Assembly (NCBI GenBank): GCA_943789335.1
Contig: CALSTS010000008.1
Location: 62,001-126,000, forward strand
Length of the DNA: 64,000 nt
DNA from: an uncultured Pseudomonadales bacterium
GTDB lineage: Bacteria; Pseudomonadota; Gammaproteobacteria; Pseudomonadales; Pseudohongiellaceae
Direction of reading: 5' to 3'
Numbering within the stretch: the stretch's first letter is position 1; every line of letters begins with the position of its first letter. Below the pieces are notes generated by a model that saw only the letters and a list, made by a program, of their open reading frames with translations, did not search any database and was not told the origin of the DNA. A program made the translations under genes and the position numbers. Below are positions 9,749 to 19,180 of this stretch, piece by piece.

Positions 9749-10801
9749 TTACTGAAAACTCAGATTAATTTTTTCCAGAACATTAACGCCGGGACAGAGG
9801 TCTTCTTCTGTAAGACTGCGCAAGGGCCTCTGTGTTGTACCAAGCAATTCGTGCAGTTCTTTGGAATCCGGATCCAGATATAATAATCCAGTTAACTCCT
9901 TGCCTTGCTCCTGACTCTCCTTGAGCTTGTCTAAAGCAGCTCTCCGATCATGCGGGTCATAATCCTCATCTAATTTCTGCAAGCGAACAACCGAGCCATC
10001 GTGCAGGGTGACTTCCTGGGAACTACCGGGCTTATAATGAGTAGTAATTTCATCTTTCATAGGCACGAAGTCGACCACACCCAATGTTTCAATATGATCG
10101 CGCACGTACTCGTAAGATTTGGTAGAGCCCTTGTTATTATTGAAGGTAACACAAGGAGACATGACATCAATAAATGCAAAGCCTTCATGGCACAATGCAG
10201 CCTTTATTAATGGGACCAATTGTTCTTTATCACCAGAGAAGCTACGTGCAACCATTGTTGCACCAAGTTGCAAGGCGATGCCACACAAGTCAATGGCTTC
10301 GAAAGGGTTTGGTACGCCTTTCTTGCTAATGGACTCAAAGTCAGATGTGGCAGAATCCTGACCTTTAGTAAGCCCATAACAACCATTATTTTCAACAAGA
10401 TACAGCATATTAAGGTTGCGCCGAACTACATGAGCAAACTGCCCCATACCAATTGAAGCGGTATCTCCATCTCCAGATACACCAATGTAGATCATGTCAC
10501 GATTAGCCATATTTGCACCAGTCGCTACTGATGGCATACGGCCGTGAACTGAATTAAACCCGTGAGAGTTGCCAAGAAAATAAGTGGGGGTTTTTGAGGA
10601 GCAGCCAATTCCTGATAACTTGGCAACCTTGTGAGGTTCGATATTAAGCTCGAAACAGGCCTGAACAATAGCAGCGCTGATGGAATCGTGTCCACAACCA
10701 GCACAAAGAGTTGATAAACTGCCCTCATAGTTTTTTCTGGTATACCCGATATCGTTAATCGGTGTTTCGGGATGTCGAATTTTTGGGCGAATATAGCTCA
10801 T
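9749..10801 (-). CDS. korB: 2-oxoacid:ferredoxin oxidoreductase, beta subunit
   Basis: This is the TPP-binding subunit of a CoA-acylating 2-oxoacid oxidoreductase (2-oxoglutarate or pyruvate to acyl-CoA, CO2 and reduced ferredoxin). TLCAGCGHDS at 31-40 is the TPP/CxxCGH motif. GVSGDGDTASIGMGQ near 108-122 with ENNGCYGLTKGQ near 137-148 form the GDG...N TPP-Mg site. The 350 residues fit KorB. It follows the alpha subunit by 9 bp in a leftward operon. Preference for 2-oxoglutarate over pyruvate cannot be proved from sequence. Confidence 0.9.
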   Translation of the reverse strand: MSYIRPKIRHPETPINDIGYTRKNYEGSLSTLCAGCGHDSISAAIVQACFELNIEPHKVAKLSGIGCSSKTPTYFLGNSHGFNSVHGRMPSVATGANMANRDMIYIGVSGDGDTASIGMGQFAHVVRRNLNMLYLVENNGCYGLTKGQDSATSDFESISKKGVPNPFEAIDLCGIALQLGATMVARSFSGDKEQLVPLIKAALCHEGFAFIDVMSPCVTFNNNKGSTKSYEYVRDHIETLGVVDFVPMKDEITTHYKPGSSQEVTLHDGSVVRLQKLDEDYDPHDRRAALDKLKESQEQGKELTGLLYLDPDSKELHELLGTTQRPLRSLTEEDLCPGVNVLEKINLSFQ

Positions 10802-10810
10802 AGGTACCTG

Positions 10811-12652
10811 CTAGTTTTTTATCGTTTTAGACTTCAATGGCAATACGTTATCAATTTCTGGCAGTGCATTTCTTATCTTCTCCTGTATTACGTGAGCGGT
10901 CACTGGCATTCCATCGTAATTCAAAATAGATTTAAGTTTGCTGGGGGCAACACCGCACTCGGTTACCAGTAGCGTTTGCATCTGCCCATCACGATTCTGT
11001 TCTACCACAAAGAGCATCTCGTGGTTTTTAATAAAGTTCTCTACCTCTTTATTAAAAGGAAAGGCATGTATGCGCATACCATCCAGGGCTATTCCCGTAT
11101 TCGCGAGTTTATCCAGCGCCTCTTCTGCCGGTGCTGCTGTGGTCCCGTAATAAATCATGCCGTAACGGGCACCATTGTCAGCATAAAAGCTGGGGGCAGG
11201 AACGTAGCTTTTAGTGGTTTCCCATTTTTTGTTCAGACGTTCCATGTTCTCGACATAAAGCGAACCATCTTCAGTGTAAATCGCATAAGGGTCTCGAGAA
11301 GTACCACGCGTAAAAAAAGCACCTTTAGTGGGATGTGTGCATGGGTAAGTACGATAACAAATACCATCACCCTCAACATCCAAGTACCGGCCAAAGGGTT
11401 GCTCAAGTGACTCCAGTTGTTCTGCGGAAAGCACCTTGCCGCGGTCATAGCGTCGGGAATCATCCCAAGCAAAAGGTTCGGAGATCCAATCGTTCATACC
11501 AAGATCAAGATCCGATAGAAGAATCACTGGGGTCTGCAGGCGCTCAGCTAGATCAAATGATGCTACTGTCATATCGAAACACTCTCGCGGTGAAGACGGG
11601 AACAGCAAAACGTGTTTAGTGTCACCATGTGAAGCATAGGCACAAGCTAGTATGTCGGATTGCTGACTTCGTGTTGGCATACCAGTAGAGGGTCCAGCAC
11701 GCTGTATGTTGATTAAAACCACAGGGATTTCAGCAAAATAAGCCAGGCCAAGAAACTCACTCATCAGTGATACACCGGGTCCGCTGGTTGCTGTAAAAGC
11801 CCTTGCCCCATTCCAGTTGGCACCTATAACCATGCCCATTGCAGACAGTTCATCTTCCGCCTGCACGATAGCAAAATTTTTCTCACCACTGCCTGGGTCT
11901 ATGCGCAGGCGCTTGGCATAAGTTTCGTAAGCATCAACAACTGATGTAGATGGGGTTATAGGATACCAAGCGGCAACTGTTGCTCCGGCATAAATAGCAC
12001 CCAATGCACAGGCTGTATTGCCATCAATTAATATACGAGATTTCGACGACTCAATACGCTCTACCCTCACCGGCCACGGAGCCTGAAAATTGTCAGAAGC
12101 ATATTGAAACCCTAGTTCCAAGGCGTGCACGTTGGGTCCAATCAGCTTTTCCTTGGCTTTGAATTGATCATGTATCAGTTTGGTCAAGACATCAAATTCA
12201 ATATTAAGGAAAGCCGCTAGAGCGCCGACATAAATCACATTTTTAAACAACTGCCGTTGTCTGGCATCATCGTATTCTCGCAGACAAATGTCAGTCAAAG
12301 GTAAACCAATAAAATTGATATCATCACGCATCAATCGTAGGTCTAGAGGTTTACTATTGTCGTAAACAAAATAACCTCCGCTGACAACCTCTTTGATATC
12401 CTTGGCCATGCTCTGAGGGTTCATGCCAACCATAATATCGATATCGTCGCGTCTTCCCGTATAGCCATCGCCGTTAACGCGAACCTCGTACCAGGTGGGT
12501 AGCCCTTGAATATTTGAAGGAAAAATATTTTTGGGGCTTATCGCCAAACCCATACGAAACAATGATTTGGCAAACAGGGTGTTTGCGCTTGCTGAGCCAG
12601 TACCATTTACATTAGCAAATTTTATAACAAAATCGTTTACTGCATGACTCAT
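10811..12652 (-). CDS. korA: 2-oxoacid:ferredoxin oxidoreductase, fused gamma-alpha subunit
   Basis: A 613-residue fusion. Residues 1 to about 185 are the gamma domain (GTGSASANTLFAKSLFRMG, GMNPQSM); from about 210 comes the alpha pyrimidine-binding domain (NTACALGAIYAGATVAAWYP, ITPSTSVVDAYE, EDELSAMGMVIGANWNGAR, TATSGPGVSLMSEFLGLA). It pairs with the downstream beta subunit. The gamma-alpha fusion is the usual KorA architecture in aerobes such as mycobacteria. With the GltD-like gene upstream it suggests an oxygen-tolerant 2-oxoglutarate oxidoreductase linked to NAD(P)H; that link is inferred. Confidence 0.9.
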   Translation of the reverse strand: MSHAVNDFVIKFANVNGTGSASANTLFAKSLFRMGLAISPKNIFPSNIQGLPTWYEVRVNGDGYTGRRDDIDIMVGMNPQSMAKDIKEVVSGGYFVYDNSKPLDLRLMRDDINFIGLPLTDICLREYDDARQRQLFKNVIYVGALAAFLNIEFDVLTKLIHDQFKAKEKLIGPNVHALELGFQYASDNFQAPWPVRVERIESSKSRILIDGNTACALGAIYAGATVAAWYPITPSTSVVDAYETYAKRLRIDPGSGEKNFAIVQAEDELSAMGMVIGANWNGARAFTATSGPGVSLMSEFLGLAYFAEIPVVLINIQRAGPSTGMPTRSQQSDILACAYASHGDTKHVLLFPSSPRECFDMTVASFDLAERLQTPVILLSDLDLGMNDWISEPFAWDDSRRYDRGKVLSAEQLESLEQPFGRYLDVEGDGICYRTYPCTHPTKGAFFTRGTSRDPYAIYTEDGSLYVENMERLNKKWETTKSYVPAPSFYADNGARYGMIYYGTTAAPAEEALDKLANTGIALDGMRIHAFPFNKEVENFIKNHEMLFVVEQNRDGQMQTLLVTECGVAPSKLKSILNYDGMPVTAHVIQEKIRNALPEIDNVLPLKSKTIKN

Positions 12653-12658
12653 TGGTTT

Positions 12659-14527
12659 TTAATTCCTTCTATTTCGAGTTAGAGGATCCAAGAGGTTAAT
12701 CTGCCCTGCCTTGCAAACGTTATATAGAAACTTCTGCATATCCCAGGCCGCCGTTGGACAACGTTCGGCGCAAAGACCGCAATGCAGACAAACATCTTCG
12801 TCTTTCACCAAAACTCGTGAGGTTGGCAAAACCTGAGAAATATAGAGCGCCTGTTCCTGATTGGTTGCAGGAGCACGCAGATGAGTTCGCAAAGTCTCTT
12901 CTGTTTCTGGCTCAGTAAATGTAATACAGTCAGTCGGACAAACATCAGCACAAGCATCACACTCAATACATTTCACTTCCTCGAAAACTGTCTGGATATC
13001 GCAGTTAAGACAACGCTGTGCTTCAGCAAATGCCTGCTGCTCGTCAAACCCAAGCTCTACCTCAAGTTTTCTATCCACTAGGGTGTTGTTCTTGTCAGCT
13101 TGCGCAACTAAAAAGCGGTCATCGTCACTGACCTCACTGTGGTAGGCCCATTCGTGAACTCCCATCTTCTGACTGATCAGATTGGTTAGTGGTGCGGGCC
13201 GATCATGAATATCCTTGCCCTTGCAGAAAGCGTCTATCGATATTGCCGCTTGATGCCCATGAGCAACCGCAGTGATAATATTTTTTGGACCAAATGCTGC
13301 GTCGCCACCAAAAAAAATGTTGGGAAGACTAGATTGAAATGATAACTCGTCGATTAGAGGGACTTCCCATTGGTCAAAGTCAATACCTATATCTTTTTCA
13401 ATCCACGGAAATGCATTTTCCTGACCGATGGCCATGAGGACATCATCACAGGGGATTAGCACCGGTTTTTCATCCAGAGGGATTAACTTGCGTGAGCCAT
13501 CTTCAGCATAAACCGCTTTTACTTTCTCGAATTCAACACCTGTGAGGCGGCCATTTTCATGTATAAACGCTTTGGGCACATGATTATCAAGAATCGGAAT
13601 ATCTTCATGAATAGCATCTTCCTTCTCCCAGGGCGAAGCTTTCATTTCTGAAAAGGGACTGCGCACAATAACTTTGACATCTTCACCGCCAAGACGGCGA
13701 GCCGTGCGACAGCAGTCCATGGCTGTATTTCCTCCCCCCAATACCACTACACGTTTGCCGATACTGGTGATATGTTCGAAGGCAACACTACCCAGCCAGT
13801 CAATACCGATGTGAATGTTTGCATCAGCCTCTTTACGCCCAGACAAGTTAGCCAAATCTTTACCCCTTGGCGCTCCGGTGCCGACAAAAATTGCATCGTA
13901 ATTCTTGCTCATCAATTCGGTCATGCTATTTACGCGGGTTTTAAAGTGCGTATCCACGCCCATTGATAGTATGTATCCGATCTCATCATCCAACACTTGC
14001 TCTGGTAAACGAAAGGAGGGAATTTGACTCCGCATAAAACCGCCGGCCAATGCGTTTTCGTCATACAGATCAATCTGGTAGCCAAGAGGCATCAAATCGC
14101 GAGCTACCGTCAACGATGCTGGCCCAGCACCAACCAGCGCAATTTTTTTACCATTTTTATTCTTGGGGATTTCAGGAAGCAAATCAGTGATATCACCCCG
14201 ATTGTCTGCAGCTACTCGTTTGAGTCTGCATATGGCAACAGGTTCTTCATCAACGCGGCCTCGCCTACAAGCTGGCTCACAGGGACGGTCGCAGGTTCTA
14301 CCCAGTACGCCGGGAAACACATTGGATTCCCAATTGACCATATAGGCTTCAGTATACCGTCGAGACGCTATCAGACGTATATATTCAGGAACAGGCGTAT
14401 GCGCAGGGCAGGCATACTGACAATCAACGACCTTGTGAAAATATTCAGGGTTAGCTATATCTGTTGAACTCCAGTCGGAAACCACTAGATTCTTCTTTAT
14501 TGCAGTATTAATACGATTCCCCGACAC
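12659..14527 (-). CDS. GltD-like FAD/NAD(P) oxidoreductase with C-terminal 2x[4Fe-4S] ferredoxin domain
   Basis: The 622-residue protein has the glutamate-synthase small-subunit plan. An N-terminal Fe-S region with Cys at CQYACPAHTP (36-45) and GRTCDRPCEPACRRG (76-90) is followed by the FAD-binding VGAGPASLTVARDL near 132-145 and the NAD(P) site VVLGGGNTAMDC near 262-273. The C-terminal ferredoxin domain has CIECDACADVCPTDC and CLHCGLCAERCP. It is the first gene of the operon and ends 6 bp before korA. The likely role is to pass electrons between NAD(P)H and the KorAB Fe-S chain, not to make glutamate, because no gltB is adjacent. This is inferred from context. Confidence 0.8.
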   Translation of the reverse strand: MSGNRINTAIKKNLVVSDWSSTDIANPEYFHKVVDCQYACPAHTPVPEYIRLIASRRYTEAYMVNWESNVFPGVLGRTCDRPCEPACRRGRVDEEPVAICRLKRVAADNRGDITDLLPEIPKNKNGKKIALVGAGPASLTVARDLMPLGYQIDLYDENALAGGFMRSQIPSFRLPEQVLDDEIGYILSMGVDTHFKTRVNSMTELMSKNYDAIFVGTGAPRGKDLANLSGRKEADANIHIGIDWLGSVAFEHITSIGKRVVVLGGGNTAMDCCRTARRLGGEDVKVIVRSPFSEMKASPWEKEDAIHEDIPILDNHVPKAFIHENGRLTGVEFEKVKAVYAEDGSRKLIPLDEKPVLIPCDDVLMAIGQENAFPWIEKDIGIDFDQWEVPLIDELSFQSSLPNIFFGGDAAFGPKNIITAVAHGHQAAISIDAFCKGKDIHDRPAPLTNLISQKMGVHEWAYHSEVSDDDRFLVAQADKNNTLVDRKLEVELGFDEQQAFAEAQRCLNCDIQTVFEEVKCIECDACADVCPTDCITFTEPETEETLRTHLRAPATNQEQALYISQVLPTSRVLVKDEDVCLHCGLCAERCPTAAWDMQKFLYNVCKAGQINLLDPLTRNRRN

Positions 14528-14804
14528 TGTAGTTTATTCTCCTACATCGTAAGTATGTGAAGTATAAAAGCCCTTCTCAAATAAGTCAGCTCAAATTACG
14601 TAATTGGCATAACTTATTTCTAACAAAAATCTAATTCCCTGCCTTGCCTTCAACTAAGCCCTTAATTTTATTCTAGTTAGCCTTTATATTTTGTTACTTT
14701 TCCTGCCGCGCTTCTTTGGTCAGTGATGATAAATATTTTAAATAAGCCATGGTCTTGTCTAAGACTTTTAATACATGCAAGAACTTGATGCAGGAAATAT
14801 TGCT

Positions 14805-15584
14805 TTAAACGAACACCTCGAAATGTGCAGTCTTACCTGGCACAATAAAACTCGGTTTTATGCTCCCCTTGCTGACCTTGCTACCCGGCCTCTTAACGAC
14901 TATTCGATGTTTAGCAAAGCCCTTAGCTGCCTTTAGTAAGTCATTACTTTCTTCATCAAATCCAAGCACTTCTTGTAACAGACCAATATCCTTTTTTACA
15001 TTGGCCTTTTTATTGCGGGGCGGGAACATAGGGTCCAGGTAAATAACATCAGGTTTTGCTTTCTTACCTTGCTCAATTTCCTTGAAGTAGTCTTGCGCCT
15101 TAGCATGAAGCAAAGACATCTTTTGCAATATCCCTTTTAACGCTAGGTCTTCTGTATAGGCGGCTCTTTTCAAACCATCAAAAATCAGGCTGTAAATTAT
15201 AGGCGATTGTTCAATCATTGTTATTTCACAACCCATACTGGCAAGTATAAAAGCATCACGACCTAAACCGGCAGTAGCATCAAGCACATGCATAGGTTTG
15301 TGTTTATTCAATCCAACAGCTTTGGCTAAACCCTGATGTTTACCGAAGCTTTCTTTACGATAGAGCAGTGAGGCATCTTGAAAATCAACACGTGTCGGCT
15401 GCTTATGAGTCTCACCTGCCCTTAACTCCTGTGATTGTAGTGACAAACCGGATTCATCAAGATTTAAGATATGAGTAAATTTACCCTTCTCGCTTAATTC
15501 TAATGAGGGCAATTTAGTTAGTTGTTTGATGCTTTGGCAATAATCAGTATCTACCTCACCTGTAAAAACAAAGCCTATTTTCAT
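14805..15584 (-). CDS. rsmJ: 16S rRNA (guanine-1516-N2) methyltransferase
   Basis: RsmJ (YhiQ) methylates G1516 of 16S rRNA. The SAM motif DATAGLGRDAFILASMG, the preceding RVDFQDASLLYRKES and the later YLDPMFPPRNKKANVKKD are diagnostic. The ATG at 15584 (MKIGFVFTG) with GGTGA eight bases upstream is preferred over an in-frame GTG at 15596. It is divergent from the GntR-PurM gene, and its start lies 18 bp from a perfect palindrome, so the same operator may affect it. A long untranslated stretch (14528-14804) separates it from the Kor operon; I see no gene there. Confidence 0.93.
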   Translation of the reverse strand: MKIGFVFTGEVDTDYCQSIKQLTKLPSLELSEKGKFTHILNLDESGLSLQSQELRAGETHKQPTRVDFQDASLLYRKESFGKHQGLAKAVGLNKHKPMHVLDATAGLGRDAFILASMGCEITMIEQSPIIYSLIFDGLKRAAYTEDLALKGILQKMSLLHAKAQDYFKEIEQGKKAKPDVIYLDPMFPPRNKKANVKKDIGLLQEVLGFDEESNDLLKAAKGFAKHRIVVKRPGSKVSKGSIKPSFIVPGKTAHFEVFV

Positions 15585-15601
15585 TGAGCTAATCACCGAT
15601 A

Positions 15602-15627
15602 ATCTGTATCATGATTGTGATACAGAT
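15602..15627. promoter_or_regulatory. Perfect 26-bp palindrome, probable GntR operator
   Basis: ATCTGTATCA, six spacer bases (TGATTG), then TGATACAGAT: perfect 10-bp arms. It lies in the 65-bp gap between the divergent rsmJ and GntR-PurM starts, 23-38 bp before the latter. The size and symmetry fit a dimeric GntR-family operator, which suggests that the adjacent fused regulator controls itself. Confidence 0.75.
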
Positions 15628-15649
15628 ATTTCACCTTTTTAAATAAACC

Positions 15650-17080
15650 ATGCATAGGCCATCTATGAAACTTGAACTTGATAGCACACTATCTACACCA
15701 ATTTTTCAACAAATAGTTGATCAGATTCATTTTAAGGTTAACACAGAGGAACTCCAGCCTGGAGATAAATTGCCCAGCATACGTAGCCTAGCAGAAGAGC
15801 ATAGCTTAGCCGCTAACACCATTGTTAAGGCATTCCGTCAGCTTGAATTCCGAGGCTTGATCCAAGCGGTGGATCGGAGTGGTTATATTGTTGCCAGGCC
15901 CGATGAAAGCATAGGGCGCTACCAGGCTCGAGGTGTATCGTCAGACAAAAATGAAGTGCATCAGGTAGTAGATGGCCTAGACCATGGTCTTTTTTCCAAC
16001 GCTTTTTGCAAAATAACCGAAGATTACCTCACCGGGAATCCCGAGCAATGCAATGTCATTCATGCCGATGGCAGTGGTACAAAATCAATCATTGCTTACC
16101 TTTCTTATAAAGAAACCGGTGACCCTAAAGTGTTCCATGGAATTTCACAGGATTCTATTGTTATGAACCTTGATGATTTGCTATGTATTGGCGTCAATGG
16201 TCGGATATTGCTTTCCAACACTGTTAATCGCAATGCGCTCAATTGCCCTGGAGAAGTTGTAGGAGCACTTATTCAAGGCAGCGAAAATTTTATGAGCAAA
16301 TTGCGCGATTTTGGCGTGAAAATTTATAGTGGTGGTGGCGAAACTGCAGACGTTGGCGATTTAACCGGGACTATCGTTGTTGACAGTTGTGCTGTCGCCG
16401 TCATGAAGAAAAAAGACGTTGTTACCGGTGGATTAATTCAACCTGGCTTAAGCATTGTCGGCCTTTCGTCAACCGGTCAAAGTTCTTATGAAGACAAAGT
16501 TAACAGCGGCATTGGCAGTAACGGTTTAACCAGTGCAAGGCATGACATGCTTAGCAAATATTATGCAGAAAAATATCCTGAATCTTTCGATGCGAACGTA
16601 TCAAGTGATCTCGTTTATTGTGGCCCCTATAAATTAGAAGACCCCCTGCCGGAATCAGACTTCACTGTCGGTGACGCTATTTTGAGTCCTACTAGAACCT
16701 ATGCTCCAGTAATTTACAAAATTCTAGAACAGCACCCTGACCTAATTCAGGGGTTAATTCATTGTTCCGGTGGTGCTCAGACTAAATGTTTAAAATTTGC
16801 AGATAATGTTCACTTTATAAAAGACAACTTATTCCCTACTCCACCCGTATTTAAAGCAATACAGAGCGCATCAAGCACGCCATGGAAAGAAATGTATAAG
16901 GTTTTCAATATGGGACATCGTATGGAAGTTTATTGCAAACCAGAGCACGCTGAAATTGTCATGGCGATTGCTAGTAGTTTTAATATCGACGCGCAAATTG
17001 TCGGCAGAACTGAAGCCAGTTTAGAAGGCAATAAACTGAGTTTATCTCATGCAGGAGAAGTCTTTGATTATAGCCCTTAG
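15650..17080 (+). CDS. GntR-type DNA-binding domain fused to a PurM-like AIR synthase
   Basis: Residues 1 to about 85 form a GntR/YtrA-type winged helix ([20 protein letters not shown], then [20 protein letters not shown] and [15 protein letters not shown]). From RYQARGVSS near 90 the protein is an AIR synthase (phosphoribosylformylglycinamidine cyclo-ligase) homologue of the long Bacteroidetes type. It has [67 protein letters not shown] and NMGHRMEVY. It may act as a purine-pathway enzyme, a sensor, or both. An alternative ATG at 15665 has a better spaced AGG. A 26-bp palindrome lies immediately upstream. I know of no standard family with this domain pair. The PurM part may have been acquired from Bacteroidetes. 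Confidence 0.85.
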   Translation: MHRPSMKLELDSTLSTPIFQQIVDQIHFKVNTEELQPGDKLPSIRSLAEEHSLAANTIVKAFRQLEFRGLIQAVDRSGYIVARPDESIGRYQARGVSSDKNEVHQVVDGLDHGLFSNAFCKITEDYLTGNPEQCNVIHADGSGTKSIIAYLSYKETGDPKVFHGISQDSIVMNLDDLLCIGVNGRILLSNTVNRNALNCPGEVVGALIQGSENFMSKLRDFGVKIYSGGGETADVGDLTGTIVVDSCAVAVMKKKDVVTGGLIQPGLSIVGLSSTGQSSYEDKVNSGIGSNGLTSARHDMLSKYYAEKYPESFDANVSSDLVYCGPYKLEDPLPESDFTVGDAILSPTRTYAPVIYKILEQHPDLIQGLIHCSGGAQTKCLKFADNVHFIKDNLFPTPPVFKAIQSASSTPWKEMYKVFNMGHRMEVYCKPEHAEIVMAIASSFNIDAQIVGRTEASLEGNKLSLSHAGEVFDYSP

Positions 17081-17144
17081 CTGCTATACCTTAAGCCACT
17101 GCTTGTCGCGTAAAAGTTATTTTAATTAATCCATGAGGTTCTCC

Positions 17145-18164
17145 ATGCTAGCACGTATGAAATATTTAACTTTATTGGTACTGTTTTTAACCCTCATTTC
17201 CAATGTGCTAGCCCAAGCTCCAGATAGACGTGCTCCCCCGCAAAGGAGTATTACTGATCTTGGTGATGGTTTATATCAGGTTAATACCGGAGCTGGCGTT
17301 TCGCCAGTTTTTGTTTTTCTGGTGACAGAAGCAGGCATTCTCATTGTCGACCCACCTAACCCGGCTACTGCTCAGTGGTTACAAGAACAACTGTCTACTC
17401 GTTTTCCTGGTCAAGATGTTGTTTACGTTGTTGAAAGCCACTATCACTGGGACCATACCCGCGGATCAACAACATTCGCTGATACTGCAACCTTTGTAGG
17501 CCATGAAAACATGTTGAAAAACCTGGACGCTTCTATTGCTGAAGCCCCTCCTCCCGGTAATACACGCGATAGTAACAATGATGGTTTATTGTCCAGAGAA
17601 GAAGCCCAAACCGGAACATTAGCAAATTTCGATGCTATGGATAACAACGGTGATGACTACCTAACTCAGGCAGAGTTAACAGCCGATACAGCGAGGCCCG
17701 ATATTGTTTTTTCAGACAGGCTCGAATTAAACTTTGGCGGAAAGCGAGTTGTATTACTGTGGTCGCAAAATCGTCATACCAATGACTTGATCGATGTGTA
17801 TTTTCCCGATCACGGAGTGCTGCTTGCCAGCGATTATGTATGGATAAATCGCATGTGTTGCAACTTTCAGTTTGACGAAAGGCCTATGAGCGTCTGGATT
17901 GAATCTATCAGGGACCTGGAAACATTAGATTTTGACATTCTTATCAATTCACATTTTGATTCTGGCAACAAACAAGATCTTATCGCTTTTCGACGCTGGC
18001 TCGAAGATTTAGCAAACGCGGTTTCAACTGGTATTGCCGAGAGTTTATCACTGGAGGCGATTCAGGCATCTGTAGAGCTCGAACAATATACAGATTGGGC
18101 TGGCTATGAGAACCAACTAAATAATATTATCGCGTCGGCCTATAACAGTCTTATGCTGAGATAA
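17145..18164 (+). CDS. Exported MBL-fold hydrolase with EF-hand pair
   Basis: A signal peptide (MLARMKYLTLLVLFLTLISN, cleavage after VLA) precedes a metallo-beta-lactamase fold. HYHWDH at 99-104 is the HxHxDH metal motif, with RHTND near 211 and the Asp of LLASDYV near 230 as further ligands and a final SHFDSG. Between the first strands and the second metal site are two EF-hand loops, DSNNDGLLSREE (142-153) and DNNGDDYLTQAE (166-177), with acidic positions 1, 3, 5 and 12 intact. The ATG at 17145 has GAGG six bases upstream; an earlier ATG at 17133 is less likely. It heads a run of five exported-protein genes. Substrate unknown. Confidence 0.8.
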   Translation: MLARMKYLTLLVLFLTLISNVLAQAPDRRAPPQRSITDLGDGLYQVNTGAGVSPVFVFLVTEAGILIVDPPNPATAQWLQEQLSTRFPGQDVVYVVESHYHWDHTRGSTTFADTATFVGHENMLKNLDASIAEAPPPGNTRDSNNDGLLSREEAQTGTLANFDAMDNNGDDYLTQAELTADTARPDIVFSDRLELNFGGKRVVLLWSQNRHTNDLIDVYFPDHGVLLASDYVWINRMCCNFQFDERPMSVWIESIRDLETLDFDILINSHFDSGNKQDLIAFRRWLEDLANAVSTGIAESLSLEAIQASVELEQYTDWAGYENQLNNIIASAYNSLMLR

Positions 18165-18208
18165 TATAAACTCCAGATATCTCGGTTATATGGACAAATA
18201 ACAATCTT

Positions 18209-18946
18209 ATGACCAAATCTATTCCAGTCATATTTCTAGTCTTTGCGGCTTTTGCTTCCAGCTACGCTTATTCTCAAATATTTCGTAGCAGAAGTATAAG
18301 CAATCAACCCGAGCCCCCGCATACTGAGTTTATCGCGGCCCGTTGGCATTTTGGCACCAATGGCGACATTGGTCATATGGGCTGGTCTCACAACTATCCT
18401 CAATCAGATCTCCATTTAAATGACTTCCTGGAACGCACCACCCGCATTGACCTTGAAGACAGTTCTTTTAAGATAGTCGAGCTGGGAAGTGATGAAGTAT
18501 TTGATTACCCCTTTGCTTATGTGTCTGAACCCGGAGAAATGGAGCTGACCGATCGGGAAGTCATCAACCTGAGGGAGTTCATTCTCAAGGGCGGATTTGT
18601 ATTAATGGATGATTTCGATGGTCCATGGCAATGGGCGCAAATGGCTTCTCAGGTTCAGCGTGCGATTCCTGAAAGTAGCTTTATCTCTCTGTCTATTGAA
18701 GATCCTGTATTTCAGATCCTCAACCCCATGGACGATTTTCAGGACATGGCAAATTATGTCCCGGGAGGAGCGATTTCTTATTATGGTTTATTCCGGCCGA
18801 ATGGCAGTATTGCAATTCTTGCCGGGCATAATAATGACCTGGCAAATTTTTGGGATTGGTATGCTGATGGGACCATGCCCCTGCTCCCTTCAACAGATGC
18901 ATTCCGCTTAGGTGCCAATGCTGTAATCTATGCCATGACACATTGA
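18209..18946 (+). CDS. Exported DUF4159-family protein
   Basis: A 245-residue protein with a signal peptide (ending near SSYAYSQ) followed by one DUF4159 domain: TEFIAARWHFGTNGDIGHMG, PFAYVSEPGEMELTDREV, LREFILKGGFVLMDDFDG and a C-terminal GANAVIYAMTH. DUF4159 has a class I glutamine-amidotransferase-like fold; its function is not known to me. It follows the MBL gene by 44 bp and precedes a 234-bp gap with no recognisable gene. Confidence 0.8.
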   Translation: MTKSIPVIFLVFAAFASSYAYSQIFRSRSISNQPEPPHTEFIAARWHFGTNGDIGHMGWSHNYPQSDLHLNDFLERTTRIDLEDSSFKIVELGSDEVFDYPFAYVSEPGEMELTDREVINLREFILKGGFVLMDDFDGPWQWAQMASQVQRAIPESSFISLSIEDPVFQILNPMDDFQDMANYVPGGAISYYGLFRPNGSIAILAGHNNDLANFWDWYADGTMPLLPSTDAFRLGANAVIYAMTH

Positions 18947-19180
18947 ACTATCAAAACTGTAATTAATTAGACCGATATACTACGAACATTATTATAATTC
19001 GGCCCATACAGCCCCCAAGCAGGTTTTTCGTCGCCTAAATTACTTGTTAAGAACTCAATAAATACTCGAATTTTTGCTGAAAAAAATTGTTTTTATGAGG
19101 AAATAATATACAGTTGATGCCTTAAAACTAAAAGCAATAAATAAAAAATCCAATCACAAAATATCAGAGCAAAACCACCA

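Noticed and set aside
10976..11410. 144-codon frame antisense to korA
   Set aside because: Overlaps a well-supported gene, no ribosome binding site and no recognisable domain.
18609..18911. 100-codon frame inside the DUF4159 gene
   Set aside because: Same strand, different frame, fully inside a gene with family signatures.
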